DNA from: Streptomyces sp. NRRL F-5727
GTDB taxonomy: Bacteria; Actinomycetota; Actinomycetes; Streptomycetales; Streptomycetaceae
Direction of reading: 5' to 3'
Assembly (NCBI RefSeq): GCF_000719555.1
Contig: NZ_JOGX01000036.1
Coordinates: 1-63,482, forward strand
DNA length: 63,482 bases
The translations under genes were made by a program, and so were the position numbers. The notes beneath the pieces are model-generated. The model saw only the letters and a program-made list of their open reading frames with translations, did no database searches and was not told where the DNA came from. Position 1 is the first letter of the stretch. Each line of letters begins with the position of its first letter. Positions 24,065 through 33,194 of the stretch are shown here, in pieces.

Positions 24065-25279
24065 CTAGAGGTAGCGCTTCAGCTCGCGGCGGGCCAGCGA
24101 CCGCTGGTGCACCTCGTCGGGACCGTCCGCGAGCCGCAGGGTCCGCGCCGCCGCCCACAGCTCGGCGAGCGGGAAGTCCTGCGAGACGCCGCCGGCGCCG
24201 TGCGCCTGCACCGCCTTGTCGATGATGTCCACCACCGCGCGCGGGGTGGCGATCTTGATCGCCTGGATCTCGGTGTGGGCGCCCTTGTTGCCGACGGTGT
24301 CCATCAGCCAGGCCGTCTTCAGGACGAGCAGCCGCAGCTGCTCGATCGTCACGCGCGCGTCCGCGATCCAGTTCTGCACCACGCCCTGCTGGGCGAGGGG
24401 CTTGCCGAAGGCGGTACGCGAGACGGCCCGCCGGCACATCAGCTCCACGGCCCGCTCGGCCATGCCGATCAGCCGCATGCAGTGGTGGATCCGGCCGGGA
24501 CCGAGCCGGGCCTGGGCGATGGCGAAGCCGCCGCCCTCCTCGCCGATCAGGTTCGCGGCCGGGACCCGCACGTTCTCGAAGACCACCTCGGCGTGGCCGC
24601 CGTGGTAGTGGTCCTCGTAGCCGTACACCCGCATCGCCCGGCGCACCTCGACGCCCGGGGTGTCGCGCGGCACGAGGATCATCGACTGCTGCCGGCGGAG
24701 GTCGGACCCGTCGGGGTCGGTCTTGCCCATCACGATGAAGACCTTGCAGTCGGGGTTCATCGCCCCGGAGATGTACCACTTGCGCCCGTCGACCACATAC
24801 GCGTCCCCGTCCCGCCGGATCCGTGTCTCGATGTTGGTCGCGTCGGAGGAGGCCACCTCGGGCTCGGTCATCGCGAACGCGGACCGGATCTCGCCCGCGA
24901 GCAGCGGCTCCAGCCACTGCTTCTTCTGGGCCTCGTCGGCGAACTGGGCGAGCAGCTCCATGTTGCCGGTGTCCGGGGCCGCGCAGTTGAGGGCGGTCGG
25001 CGCGAGCTGCGGGCTGCGGCCGGTGATCTCGGCGAGCGGGGCGTACTGGAGGTTGGTCAGCCCCGCCCCGTACTCCTCGTCCGGGAGGAAGAGGTTCCAC
25101 AGGCCCTGCCGCCTGGCCTCGGCCTTCAGCTCCGCCACCACCGGCGGCTCGTCCCACGGCGAGGCGAGCCCGGCCCGCTGCTCCTCGGCGACGGCCTCGG
25201 CGGGGTACACGTGCTCGTCCATGAAGGCGAGCAGCCGGGCCCGCAGCTCCTCGGTGCGGGCGTCGTAGGAGAAGTCCAT
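24065..25279 (-). CDS. Acyl-CoA dehydrogenase, ACAD10/11-type
   Basis: A 404-residue flavoprotein of the acyl-CoA dehydrogenase superfamily: MDFSYDARTEELRARL opening, FAMTEPEVASSDATNI, KWYISGAMNPDCKV, RLGPGRIHHCMRLIGMAERA, QAHGAGGVSQDFPL and the C-terminal RLADGPDEVH in place of the usual YEGT. These traits mark the group related to the ACAD domain of mammalian ACAD10/ACAD11. It is separated by only six bases from a phosphotransferase gene whose product resembles the kinase domain that is fused to the dehydrogenase in ACAD10/11. The two together probably act on 4-hydroxyacyl-CoA: phosphorylation of the hydroxyl followed by elimination. Specificity is inferred. Confidence 0.92.
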   Translation of the reverse strand: MDFSYDARTEELRARLLAFMDEHVYPAEAVAEEQRAGLASPWDEPPVVAELKAEARRQGLWNLFLPDEEYGAGLTNLQYAPLAEITGRSPQLAPTALNCAAPDTGNMELLAQFADEAQKKQWLEPLLAGEIRSAFAMTEPEVASSDATNIETRIRRDGDAYVVDGRKWYISGAMNPDCKVFIVMGKTDPDGSDLRRQQSMILVPRDTPGVEVRRAMRVYGYEDHYHGGHAEVVFENVRVPAANLIGEEGGGFAIAQARLGPGRIHHCMRLIGMAERAVELMCRRAVSRTAFGKPLAQQGVVQNWIADARVTIEQLRLLVLKTAWLMDTVGNKGAHTEIQAIKIATPRAVVDIIDKAVQAHGAGGVSQDFPLAELWAAARTLRLADGPDEVHQRSLARRELKRYL

Positions 25280-25285
25280 GGCGGT

Positions 25286-26311
25286 TCAGCCCTCCTGAAG
25301 GGTGGTCAGGCCGTGCTCGATGAAGACGGGGACGAGGTCGCCGATGCGGTCGAAGCCGGCGCCGACGGTCTGCCCGAGGGTGTAGCGGTAGTGGATCCCC
25401 TCCAGGATCACGGCGAGCTTGAACCAGGCGAAGGCCGTGTACCAGGAGAGGGCGGAGACGTCCCGGCCGGAGCGGGCGGCGTACCGCTCGACCAGCTCGG
25501 CGGCCGTGGGGTGGCCGGCGGCGCTCGCGGTGGTCGAGATCGGGGAGCCGGGCAGGTCCAGCGGGGTGCTGTACATGACGAGCAGGCCCAGGTCGGTCAG
25601 CGGGTCGCCCAGCGTGGACATCTCCCAGTCGAGGACGGCGGTGATCCGGTCGTCCGCGCCGACGAGGGCGTTGTCGAGCCGGTAGTCGCCGTGCACCACG
25701 GTCGGCGCGGGGGAGGAGGGCAGCGCGCGGCCCAGGGCGGCGTGCAGCTCCTCGATGCCGGGCAGGTCGCGGCCCCGGGAGGCGGCGAGCTGCTTGCCCC
25801 AGCGGCGCAGCTGCCGGTCGAGGAAGCCCTCCGGCCGGCCGAAGTCGCCGAGCCCGACGGCCTCCGGCTCCACCGCGTGCAGGTCGACCAGGGTGTCGAC
25901 CAGGCCGAGGACGGCGGCGCGGGTGCGCTCCGGGCCCAGCGGCGCCAGTTGGGAGGCGGAGCGGTACGGGGTCCCCTCGACGAACTCCATGACGTAGAAG
26001 GGCGCGCCGAGCACCTCCTCGTCCTCGCAGAGCAGCACCGTGCGGGGCACCGGCACCGAGGTGGCGCCGAGGGCGCTGATCACCCGGTGCTCGCGCCGCA
26101 TGTCGTGCGCGGTGGCCAGCACGTGCCCGAGCGGCGGGCGGCGCACCACCCAGCGGCCGGTGCCGTCGGTGACGGCGTACGTGAGGTTGGAGCGGCCGCC
26201 CTCGATCAGCCGGGCTTCGAGGGGCCCGGCGACCAGTCCCGGCCGCTCGCGGTCCAGGTGGTGGCGCAGGCGCTCGGGGTCGAGGCCGGGTGGCGGGGCG
26301 GTGTGGCTCAT
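25286..26311 (-). CDS. Aminoglycoside-phosphotransferase-like kinase partner of the acyl-CoA dehydrogenase
   Basis: A 341-residue APH/choline-kinase-fold protein. The glycine-rich segment IEGGRSNLTYAV (residues 37-48), the invariant-lysine region replaced by WVVRRPPLG, the catalytic loop VVHGDYRLDNALV and the metal-binding VLDWEMSTLGDP are visible; YVMEFVEGTPYRS is also typical of the ACAD10/LvaA-type kinases. Such kinases phosphorylate 4-hydroxyacyl-CoA and not antibiotics. The gene is first in a two-gene operon with the acyl-CoA dehydrogenase, and the shared TetR operator lies 39-56 bases upstream of its ATG. Confidence 0.88.
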   Translation of the reverse strand: MSHTAPPPGLDPERLRHHLDRERPGLVAGPLEARLIEGGRSNLTYAVTDGTGRWVVRRPPLGHVLATAHDMRREHRVISALGATSVPVPRTVLLCEDEEVLGAPFYVMEFVEGTPYRSASQLAPLGPERTRAAVLGLVDTLVDLHAVEPEAVGLGDFGRPEGFLDRQLRRWGKQLAASRGRDLPGIEELHAALGRALPSSPAPTVVHGDYRLDNALVGADDRITAVLDWEMSTLGDPLTDLGLLVMYSTPLDLPGSPISTTASAAGHPTAAELVERYAARSGRDVSALSWYTAFAWFKLAVILEGIHYRYTLGQTVGAGFDRIGDLVPVFIEHGLTTLQEG

Positions 26312-26349
26312 CGGGCGTACCTCCGGTCGGTCGGTCGGCGTTCATGATG

Positions 26350-26367
26350 ACCGACCAGTCGGTATGT
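26350..26367. promoter_or_regulatory. TetR-type operator, copy 3 of the CATACCGACCGGT motif
   Basis: ACCGACCAGTCGGTATGT; the arms ACCGAC and GTCGGT form a palindrome around CA. Read on the minus strand it starts CATACCGACTGGT, matching 12 of 13 bases of the other two copies. It lies just upstream of the kinase/acyl-CoA dehydrogenase operon. Confidence 0.7.
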
Positions 26368-26380
26368 CGTCCAGAGGGCT

Positions 26381-26495
26381 CCCCGAAAGACCGGAGGGCC
26401 CCGAAGGACCGGAGGGGTCCCGGAAGAGCGCAGGGCCCCGAAGGACCGGAGGGGTCCCGGAAGACCAGAGGGCCCGAAAGACCGGAGGGGACCCG
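26381..26495. repeat. Degenerate tandem repeats, 37-bp period
   Basis: Two near-identical 37-bp units begin CCCGAAGGACCGGAGGGGTC (26400 and 26437, first differences after about 26 bases) and are flanked by shorter fragments of the same theme (CCCGAAAGACCGGAGGG). The sub-period is about 18-19 bases, around GGACCGGAGGGGTCCCGGAA. The tract lies between the operator of the kinase operon and the MBL gene and is not coding on either strand as far as I can see. Confidence 0.75.
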
Positions 26496-26559
26496 GGTGC
26501 CGCCCCGGATCCCCCCGTCGTTCACACCCGCCCTGCGCATCCCGCGCACCAGCGCCCCG

Positions 26560-27471
26560 TCAGGCGTGGCACGCCACCGGGACCCCGCCGTTCATCGCCG
26601 CCATGTCGCCGAAGACCGCCACCGGGTCGAGCGGGTGCCCCTCCGGCAGCCCGTCCAGCTCCGCGTACGCCCGGTGCAGGTTCGCCACGAGCCGCTCGCT
26701 CTCCCGCCACGCGGCGAACTCGCCGGGCTCGGCCCGGCGGGCGGTCTCCAGCGGCGGGTCCCCCTTCGCGTGCCCCTCGGCCGCCAGCTCCGCCACCCAC
26801 CGCAGATAGCGCTCGGTGGCGTCGTATGCGGCCGGGTCCGTCACCGGCCCGTGCCCCGGCACCACCCGCTCCGCGTCCAGCGACCGCAGCACGTCCAGCG
26901 CGCGCAGCGAGCCGGCCAGCGAGCCCATCGGCAGGAACGGCGTCCCGCCCTGGAAGACCAGGTCACCGGTGAAGACCACGCCCTGCTCCGGCAGGTGCAC
27001 GATCGAGTCGCCGGTGGTGTGCGCCGGGCCCGGGTGCACCACCCGCACCTCGATCCCGCCGGCGTACACCGTCAGCCGGTCCCGGTACGTCACGTCGGGC
27101 GGCGTGATCTCGACCCGGCCGAAGTCGGTCTGCGGCCACAGCAGGTGCAGCTGGTGCCCGGCGCCCAGCTGCTCGGACCGGCAGTTCTCGTGCCCGATGA
27201 TCCGGGCCTCGGGGCGGAAGACCCCGTTGCCGTAGGTGTGGTCCCCGTGGTGGTGGGTGTTCACGACGGTGCGCGGCAGCGGCAGCCCCGCGGCGAGCAC
27301 CGCGTCGCGCAGCAGCAGGGCGCGCCGCTCGGTGGCGGTGGTGTCGACGAGCAGCGACTCGCCCGCGTCGCCGAGGAAGCCGGCGTTGTTCAGGCACCAG
27401 CCGCCGTCGGGCTGGACATAGGCGTGGACGTGCGGCGCGAGCGTGACCACGTACGGGTCGGTGGCAGGCAC
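26560..27471 (-). CDS. Metallo-beta-lactamase-fold hydrolase
   Basis: A 303-residue MBL-fold protein. The metal-binding motif THHHGDH, the second-shell ligand His in HPGPAHTTGD, Asp in FTGDLVFQGG and the late His in VVPGHGPV are all there, so a dinuclear metal hydrolase is expected. The C-terminal 90 residues are a helical extension. Similar proteins act on cyclic esters, thioesters or quinone-related compounds; the substrate is not evident. The gene is on the minus strand and divergent from the quinone oxidoreductase gene (143 bases between starts). Confidence 0.9.
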   Translation of the reverse strand: MPATDPYVVTLAPHVHAYVQPDGGWCLNNAGFLGDAGESLLVDTTATERRALLLRDAVLAAGLPLPRTVVNTHHHGDHTYGNGVFRPEARIIGHENCRSEQLGAGHQLHLLWPQTDFGRVEITPPDVTYRDRLTVYAGGIEVRVVHPGPAHTTGDSIVHLPEQGVVFTGDLVFQGGTPFLPMGSLAGSLRALDVLRSLDAERVVPGHGPVTDPAAYDATERYLRWVAELAAEGHAKGDPPLETARRAEPGEFAAWRESERLVANLHRAYAELDGLPEGHPLDPVAVFGDMAAMNGGVPVACHA

Positions 27472-27614
27472 AGGGCTCCCCCGGGGAGGTGAAGATCGAC
27501 GAAACAGGGGAAGCCTGCCACCGGCGGGCCCGCCCGGGGGCCGGATCCGCCGGATCGGACGCGTCTGCCCCGCCCGGCTTGCGGGACGCCCCGACCCCGT
27601 CGAGGGTCGGTTCC

Positions 27615-28544
27615 ATGAAGGCGATCAGCTACCGCCGGTACGGCGGCCCCGAGGTCCTGGAGTACGGCGACCTGCCCGACCCGAAGGTCGGCCCCGACGA
27701 GGTCCTGGTCGAGGTGCGCGCGGCGGCGGTCAACCCGGTCGACTGGAAGGCCCAGGCCGGCTACCTCGACGGCATGATCGACGCGGTCTTCCCCGTCGTG
27801 CCGGGCTGGGACGTCTCCGGCGTCGTCGTCCGGCCCGGCGTCTCCGTCACCGAGTGGGCGGCGGGCGACGAGGTCATGGGGTACGTCCGGGAGGACGTCC
27901 TCGGGCACGGCACCTTCGCCGAGTACGTCGCCGCCCCCATCCGCACCCTCGGCCGCAAGCCCCGCCGCTACTCGTTCGAGGAGGCCGCCGGGCTGCCGCT
28001 CGCCGGACTCACCGCCTACCAGGCACTGCGCACCGCGCTCGCGGTGCGGCCGGGGGAGACCGTGCTGGTGCTCGCCGCGGCCGGCGGGGTCGGATCGATG
28101 GCCGTGCAGATCGCCCGCCACCTCGGCTGCCGCGTCCTCGGCGCCGCCCGCGCCTCCGGCCGGGACCGGGTCGCCGAACTCGGCGCGGAGCCGGTCCTCT
28201 TCGACGAAGAGACCTTCGCCCGCCAGGTCCGGGAGCTCGCCCCGGACGGCGTGGACGCCGTCCTCGACACCCTCGGCGGCCCCTTCCTCCAGCACGCGGC
28301 GAAGCTGCGTGCCCCCGGCGGCCGGCTCGCCTCCATCGCCGACGGCGAGGTCCTGGCCCTCGGCGGCCTCTACTACTGGGTCCGCCCGGACGCCGCCGAC
28401 CTGAACGCGCTCGCCGACCTCGCCGACGAGGGCGTCCTGGACGTGCGGGTGGCGAAGACCTTCCCGCTGGAACGGGCGGCCGACGCCCAGCGCGCCAACG
28501 CCGAGGGCGGCCTCCAGGGGAAGGTGGTGGTCACGGTCCCTTAG
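27615..28544 (+). CDS. NADPH:quinone oxidoreductase-like MDR enzyme (zeta-crystallin type)
   Basis: A 309-residue medium-chain dehydrogenase without zinc ligands. MKAISYRRYGGPEVLEYGD is the normal opening; NPVDWKAQAGYLDG, the hinge AAGLPLAGLTAYQAL and the Rossmann motif VLVLAAAGGVGSMAVQIAR identify the quinone oxidoreductase group that reduces quinones or enones with NADPH. The ATG at 27615 is chosen for that opening although the frame extends upstream. It is monocistronic; a GGATCC-rich repeat tract follows. Confidence 0.92.
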   Translation: MKAISYRRYGGPEVLEYGDLPDPKVGPDEVLVEVRAAAVNPVDWKAQAGYLDGMIDAVFPVVPGWDVSGVVVRPGVSVTEWAAGDEVMGYVREDVLGHGTFAEYVAAPIRTLGRKPRRYSFEEAAGLPLAGLTAYQALRTALAVRPGETVLVLAAAGGVGSMAVQIARHLGCRVLGAARASGRDRVAELGAEPVLFDEETFARQVRELAPDGVDAVLDTLGGPFLQHAAKLRAPGGRLASIADGEVLALGGLYYWVRPDAADLNALADLADEGVLDVRVAKTFPLERAADAQRANAEGGLQGKVVVTVP

Positions 28545-28562
28545 CGGGACCGCGGCCTGACT

Positions 28563-28710
28563 GGATGTCGGATCCAATCTCCCAGCGTCCGGATCCAATC
28601 TCCCGGATCCCACACCCTGGATCCCACATCCAACATCTAACATCCTGGATCTGAGCTCCCGGATCCTGGATCCAGGCTCCCGGACCCAAGCTCCCGGATC
28701 CCGGATCACC
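28563..28710. repeat. GGATCC-rich low-complexity repeat tract
   Basis: About 150 bases built from a short degenerate unit around CTCCCGGATCC(C/A). The pentamer GGATC occurs nine times, often as CCGGATCC, alternating with CCCACA or CCAATCT. The tract starts after the quinone oxidoreductase stop and runs to the stop codon of the DUF202 gene on the other strand. Many short inverted repeats follow from the palindromic core, so it could fold or terminate both transcripts. Confidence 0.8.
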
Positions 28711-29035
28711 AGATCAGCGCCGCCCCGCACACCGCCAGCGCCACCGTGCACCCCGCGGCCAGCAGCGCTCCGCGGGCCGACAGGACCCGCGGCCGGGCGG
28801 TGTCCAGGGAGTGGATCCGCCGGTGGGCGGCGGCCAGGAACCCGATCCACAGCAGCGCGGCGAGCGCCAGCCCGGTGACCCCCGCCACCGTGGCGTCGTC
28901 CACCAGGGCCGCCCTGACGCCGAGCACCGCCACGACCGTCCACGACAGCGTCGTCCGCCGCCAGGCGAGCCGGGTGCGCTCCGGCTGGAGCCCGGGGTCG
29001 CGGGCGGTCTCGTCCCCGGGCGCGGGACCGGCCAC
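28706..29035 (-). CDS. DUF202-family membrane protein, second of a tandem pair
   Basis: A 109-residue protein with the DUF202 signature (DPGLQPERTRLAWRRTTLS) at the N-terminus and three hydrophobic segments. The GTG start overlaps the stop of the upstream DUF202 gene by one base (TAGTG), so the two are translationally coupled and may form a heteromeric membrane complex. Family function unknown. The stop lies in the GGATCC-rich tract. Confidence 0.82.
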   Translation of the reverse strand: MAGPAPGDETARDPGLQPERTRLAWRRTTLSWTVVAVLGVRAALVDDATVAGVTGLALAALLWIGFLAAAHRRIHSLDTARPRVLSARGALLAAGCTVALAVCGAALIW

Positions 29036-29427
29036 TATCCGGCCCGGCCGACGACCACGAGCACCACCATGGCGACCGCCACCACGGCCACGGTGAGGCT
29101 CAGCACGGCAGGGAAGCGGGAGACGGGCAGGTCCTCGCCGCGGCGCATGGCCCGCTCGCAGCGGATCCAGTGGTTCACCGCGCGCAGGGCGCACAGCACG
29201 CCGGCGGCGAGCAGCGCCAGCGCGAGCCCGACCCGCACCCCCCAGCGCAGGTCCGGCAGGAACTGGTCGACGGCGAACCCGCCGCCGATGAGCGCGAGCG
29301 CCGTCCGGATCCAGGCGAGGAAGGTCCGCTCGTTGGCGAGGGAGAAGCGGTAGTCGGGGGTCTCGCCCTCGTCCCGGATCCGCCGCGGCGCGAACCACAG
29401 CCGCAGGCTCTGTACGAATCGACTCAC
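29035..29427 (-). CDS. DUF202-family membrane protein, first of a tandem pair
   Basis: A 130-residue protein of the YidH/DUF202 type. The motif DYRFSLANERTFLAWIRTAL near residue 26 is the family hallmark, followed by GGGFAVDQ and three transmembrane segments. The N-terminal RFVQSLRLWFAPRR is an amphipathic lead-in. It is directly upstream of a second, shorter DUF202 gene, an arrangement common in actinobacteria. No function is established. Confidence 0.88.
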   Translation of the reverse strand: MSRFVQSLRLWFAPRRIRDEGETPDYRFSLANERTFLAWIRTALALIGGGFAVDQFLPDLRWGVRVGLALALLAAGVLCALRAVNHWIRCERAMRRGEDLPVSRFPAVLSLTVAVVAVAMVVLVVVGRAG

Positions 29428-29448
29428 CCCGGCACCCTAACGGCCCCG

Positions 29449-31180
<1,732 letters not shown>

Positions 31181-31197
31181 CTAATGCTCGGCATTAG
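31181..31197. promoter_or_regulatory. Perfect 17-bp TetR operator
   Basis: CTAATGC-TCG-GCATTAG has perfect seven-base arms. It lies two bases upstream of the TetR ATG and about 70 bases upstream of the flavoprotein gene, in the middle of the divergent promoter. Likely target of the adjacent TetR. Confidence 0.8.
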
Positions 31198-31236
31198 AAA
31201 GTGGGAGGGCATCCTTCCGGTCCCAGAGGTTGACTC

Positions 31237-31252
31237 GATACATCCGTGTATC
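31237..31252. promoter_or_regulatory. Palindrome close to the flavoprotein start
   Basis: GATACA-TCCG-TGTATC, six-base perfect arms, ending 4 bases before an ATG at 31257 and 13 before the chosen ATG at 31266. No Shine-Dalgarno sequence is evident between it and the start. Confidence 0.4.
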
Positions 31253-31265
31253 CAAGATGCGGTCC

Positions 31266-32921
31266 ATGTCCTACGACGCCGATGTGATCGTGATCGGGGC
31301 CGGCCTCGCCGGTCTCGTCGCCACCGCCGAACTGGTCGACGCCGGCCGGTCCGTGATCCTCCTGGACCAGGAGCCCGAACAGTCCCTGGGCGGCCAGGCC
31401 CACTGGTCCTTCGGCGGGCTCTTCCTCGTCGACTCGCCCGAACAGCGCCGGCTCCGCATCAAGGACAGCCACGCGCTCGCCCTCCAGGACTGGATGGGCA
31501 CCGCCGGCTTCGACCGCCCCGAGGACGACTGGGCCCGCCGCTGGGCGGAGGCGTACGTGGACTTCGCGGCCGGCGAGAAGCGCTCCTGGCTGCACGCGCG
31601 CGGGGTCCGCTTCTTCCCCGTGGTCGGCTGGGCCGAGCGCGGCGGCTACGACGCCAACGGGCACGGCAACTCCGTCCCCCGCTTCCACATCACCTGGGGT
31701 ACGGGCCCCGGTCTCGTCGCCCCCTTCGAGCGCAGGGTCCGCGAGGGCGTCGCCCAGGGGCGCGTCACCTTCCGCTTCCGCCACCGCGTCACCGCCCTCG
31801 GCCGCACCGACGGCACCGTCGACACCGTCTCCGGCGAGATCCTGGAGCCCTCGGACGCCGAGCGCGGCACCGCCAGCAGCCGGACCGTGACGGGTTCCTT
31901 CGAGCTGCGCGCCCAGGCGGTGATCGTCACCACCGGCGGCATCGGCGGCAACCACGACCTGGTCCGCGCCCAGTGGCCCGCCCGCCTGGGCACCCCGCCC
32001 GACAAGCTGCTCTCCGGCGTCCCCGCCCACGTCGACGGCCTGATGCTCGGCATCGCGGAGAAGGCCGGCGCCCGGCACGTCAACCGCGACCGGATGTGGC
32101 ACTACACCGAGGGCATCGAGAACTGGAACCCGATCTGGGCCAGGCACGGCATCCGCATCCTGCCCGGCCCCTCCTCGCTCTGGCTCGACGCCACCGGCAA
32201 GCGGCTCCCCGTGCCGCTCTTCCCCGGCTTCGACACCCTCGGCACCCTCGAACACATCATGCGGACCGGCCACGACCACACCTGGTTCGTCCTCGACAAG
32301 CGCATCATCGGCAAGGAGTTCGCCCTCTCCGGCTCCGAACAGAACCCCGACCTCACCGGCAAGTCCGTCCGCGACGTCCTCGGCCGCGCCCGCGCCGACG
32401 TGCCCGGCCCCGTCCAGGCGTTCATGGACCGGGGCGCCGACTTCGTCGTCGAGGACGACCTCACGGCCCTCGTCCGCGGCATGAACCGGATCACCGGCCA
32501 GGACCTCATCGACGAGACCGCCCTGCGAAAGGAGCTCACCGCCCGCGACCGCGAGATCGCCAACCCCTTCACCAAGGACCTCCAGATCACCGCGATCCGC
32601 GGCGCCCGCAGCTACCTCGGCGACCGCCTGATCAGGACCGCCGCCCCGCACCGCATCCTCGACCCCAAGGCCGGCCCGCTGATCGCCGTCCGCCTCAACA
32701 TCCTCACCCGCAAGTCCCTCGGCGGCCTCCAGACCGACCTCTCCTCCCGGGTCCTCACCGAGACCGGCGAACCCCTCCCCGGCCTGTACGCGGCGGGCGA
32801 GGCCGCCGGCTTCGGCGGCGGCGGCGTCCACGGCTACCGCTCCCTCGAAGGCACCTTCCTCGGCGGATGCGTCTTCTCCGGCCGAGCGGCGGGCCGCGCG
32901 GCGGCCGCGGCGACGGCGTAG
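31266..32921 (+). CDS. FAD-dependent oxidoreductase, KstD/fumarate-reductase family
   Basis: A 551-residue flavoprotein. The N-terminal dinucleotide-binding motif DVIVIGAGLAGLVATAELVDAG (residues 7-28) and the EQSLGGQAHWSFGGLF segment identify the FAD-binding dehydrogenase group related to 3-ketosteroid dehydrogenases and fumarate reductases; a C-terminal GLYAAGEAAGFGGGG completes the FAD domain. Substrate unknown. Two in-frame ATGs (31257, 31266) are possible; the second is used because it starts MSYDADVIV. It is divergent from a TetR gene with a perfect operator between them and is followed by a repeat tract and a strong palindrome. Confidence 0.88.
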   Translation: MSYDADVIVIGAGLAGLVATAELVDAGRSVILLDQEPEQSLGGQAHWSFGGLFLVDSPEQRRLRIKDSHALALQDWMGTAGFDRPEDDWARRWAEAYVDFAAGEKRSWLHARGVRFFPVVGWAERGGYDANGHGNSVPRFHITWGTGPGLVAPFERRVREGVAQGRVTFRFRHRVTALGRTDGTVDTVSGEILEPSDAERGTASSRTVTGSFELRAQAVIVTTGGIGGNHDLVRAQWPARLGTPPDKLLSGVPAHVDGLMLGIAEKAGARHVNRDRMWHYTEGIENWNPIWARHGIRILPGPSSLWLDATGKRLPVPLFPGFDTLGTLEHIMRTGHDHTWFVLDKRIIGKEFALSGSEQNPDLTGKSVRDVLGRARADVPGPVQAFMDRGADFVVEDDLTALVRGMNRITGQDLIDETALRKELTARDREIANPFTKDLQITAIRGARSYLGDRLIRTAAPHRILDPKAGPLIAVRLNILTRKSLGGLQTDLSSRVLTETGEPLPGLYAAGEAAGFGGGGVHGYRSLEGTFLGGCVFSGRAAGRAAAAATA

Positions 32922-32922
32922 C

Positions 32923-33112
32923 CGTACGGCACCGGGGCACACCCCCGCCACGCGCGCGTACACCCCCGCCCCCGCCACACGGCGCACCCGCCACGCGCGC
33001 GTACGGCACCGGGCCACACCCCGCCACGCGCGCGTACACCCCCGCCACACGGCGCACCCGCCACGCGCGCGTACGGCCCCGCCACCCGGCGCACGCGCGC
33101 CTCCGGCCTCCG
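32923..33112. repeat. GC-rich direct repeats with CCACGCGCGCGTAC motif
   Basis: Two imperfect copies of about 70-75 bases (roughly 32923-32999 and 33000-33071), each containing GTACGGCACCGG, the 14-base motif CCACGCGCGCGTAC and CACACGGCGCACCCG. The 14-mer itself occurs four times (near 32948, 32990, 33022 and 33061). The tract has no convincing coding frame and lies between the flavoprotein stop and the LLM oxidoreductase. Confidence 0.8.
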
Positions 33113-33138
33113 CCCGCCACGCACGCGTGCGTGGCGGG
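33113..33138. terminator. 26-bp perfect palindrome closing the repeat tract
   Basis: The half-site CCCGCCACGCACG is followed immediately by its exact reverse complement, without a loop. As RNA it would form a hairpin losing a few central pairs, a plausible terminator for the flavoprotein transcript; as DNA it could extrude a cruciform or bind a dimeric protein. Confidence 0.6.
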
Positions 33139-33194
33139 GGTCACACCCCGAACCCTTCGTGTCGCGGGCCGCCGAGCCGCCCAGGATGAGGCCC

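Noticed and set aside
25286..26311. Aminoglycoside resistance gene
   Set aside because: The APH fold is real, but the operon with an ACAD10/11-type dehydrogenase and the ACAD10-like motifs point to a CoA-ester kinase.
26381..26495. CRISPR-like array
   Set aside because: Units are contiguous and degenerate, with no regular unique spacers and no cas genes.
32923..33138. CRISPR array or origin iterons
   Set aside because: Only two long imperfect copies, no spacers, no replication gene nearby; reported instead as a repeat with a palindrome.
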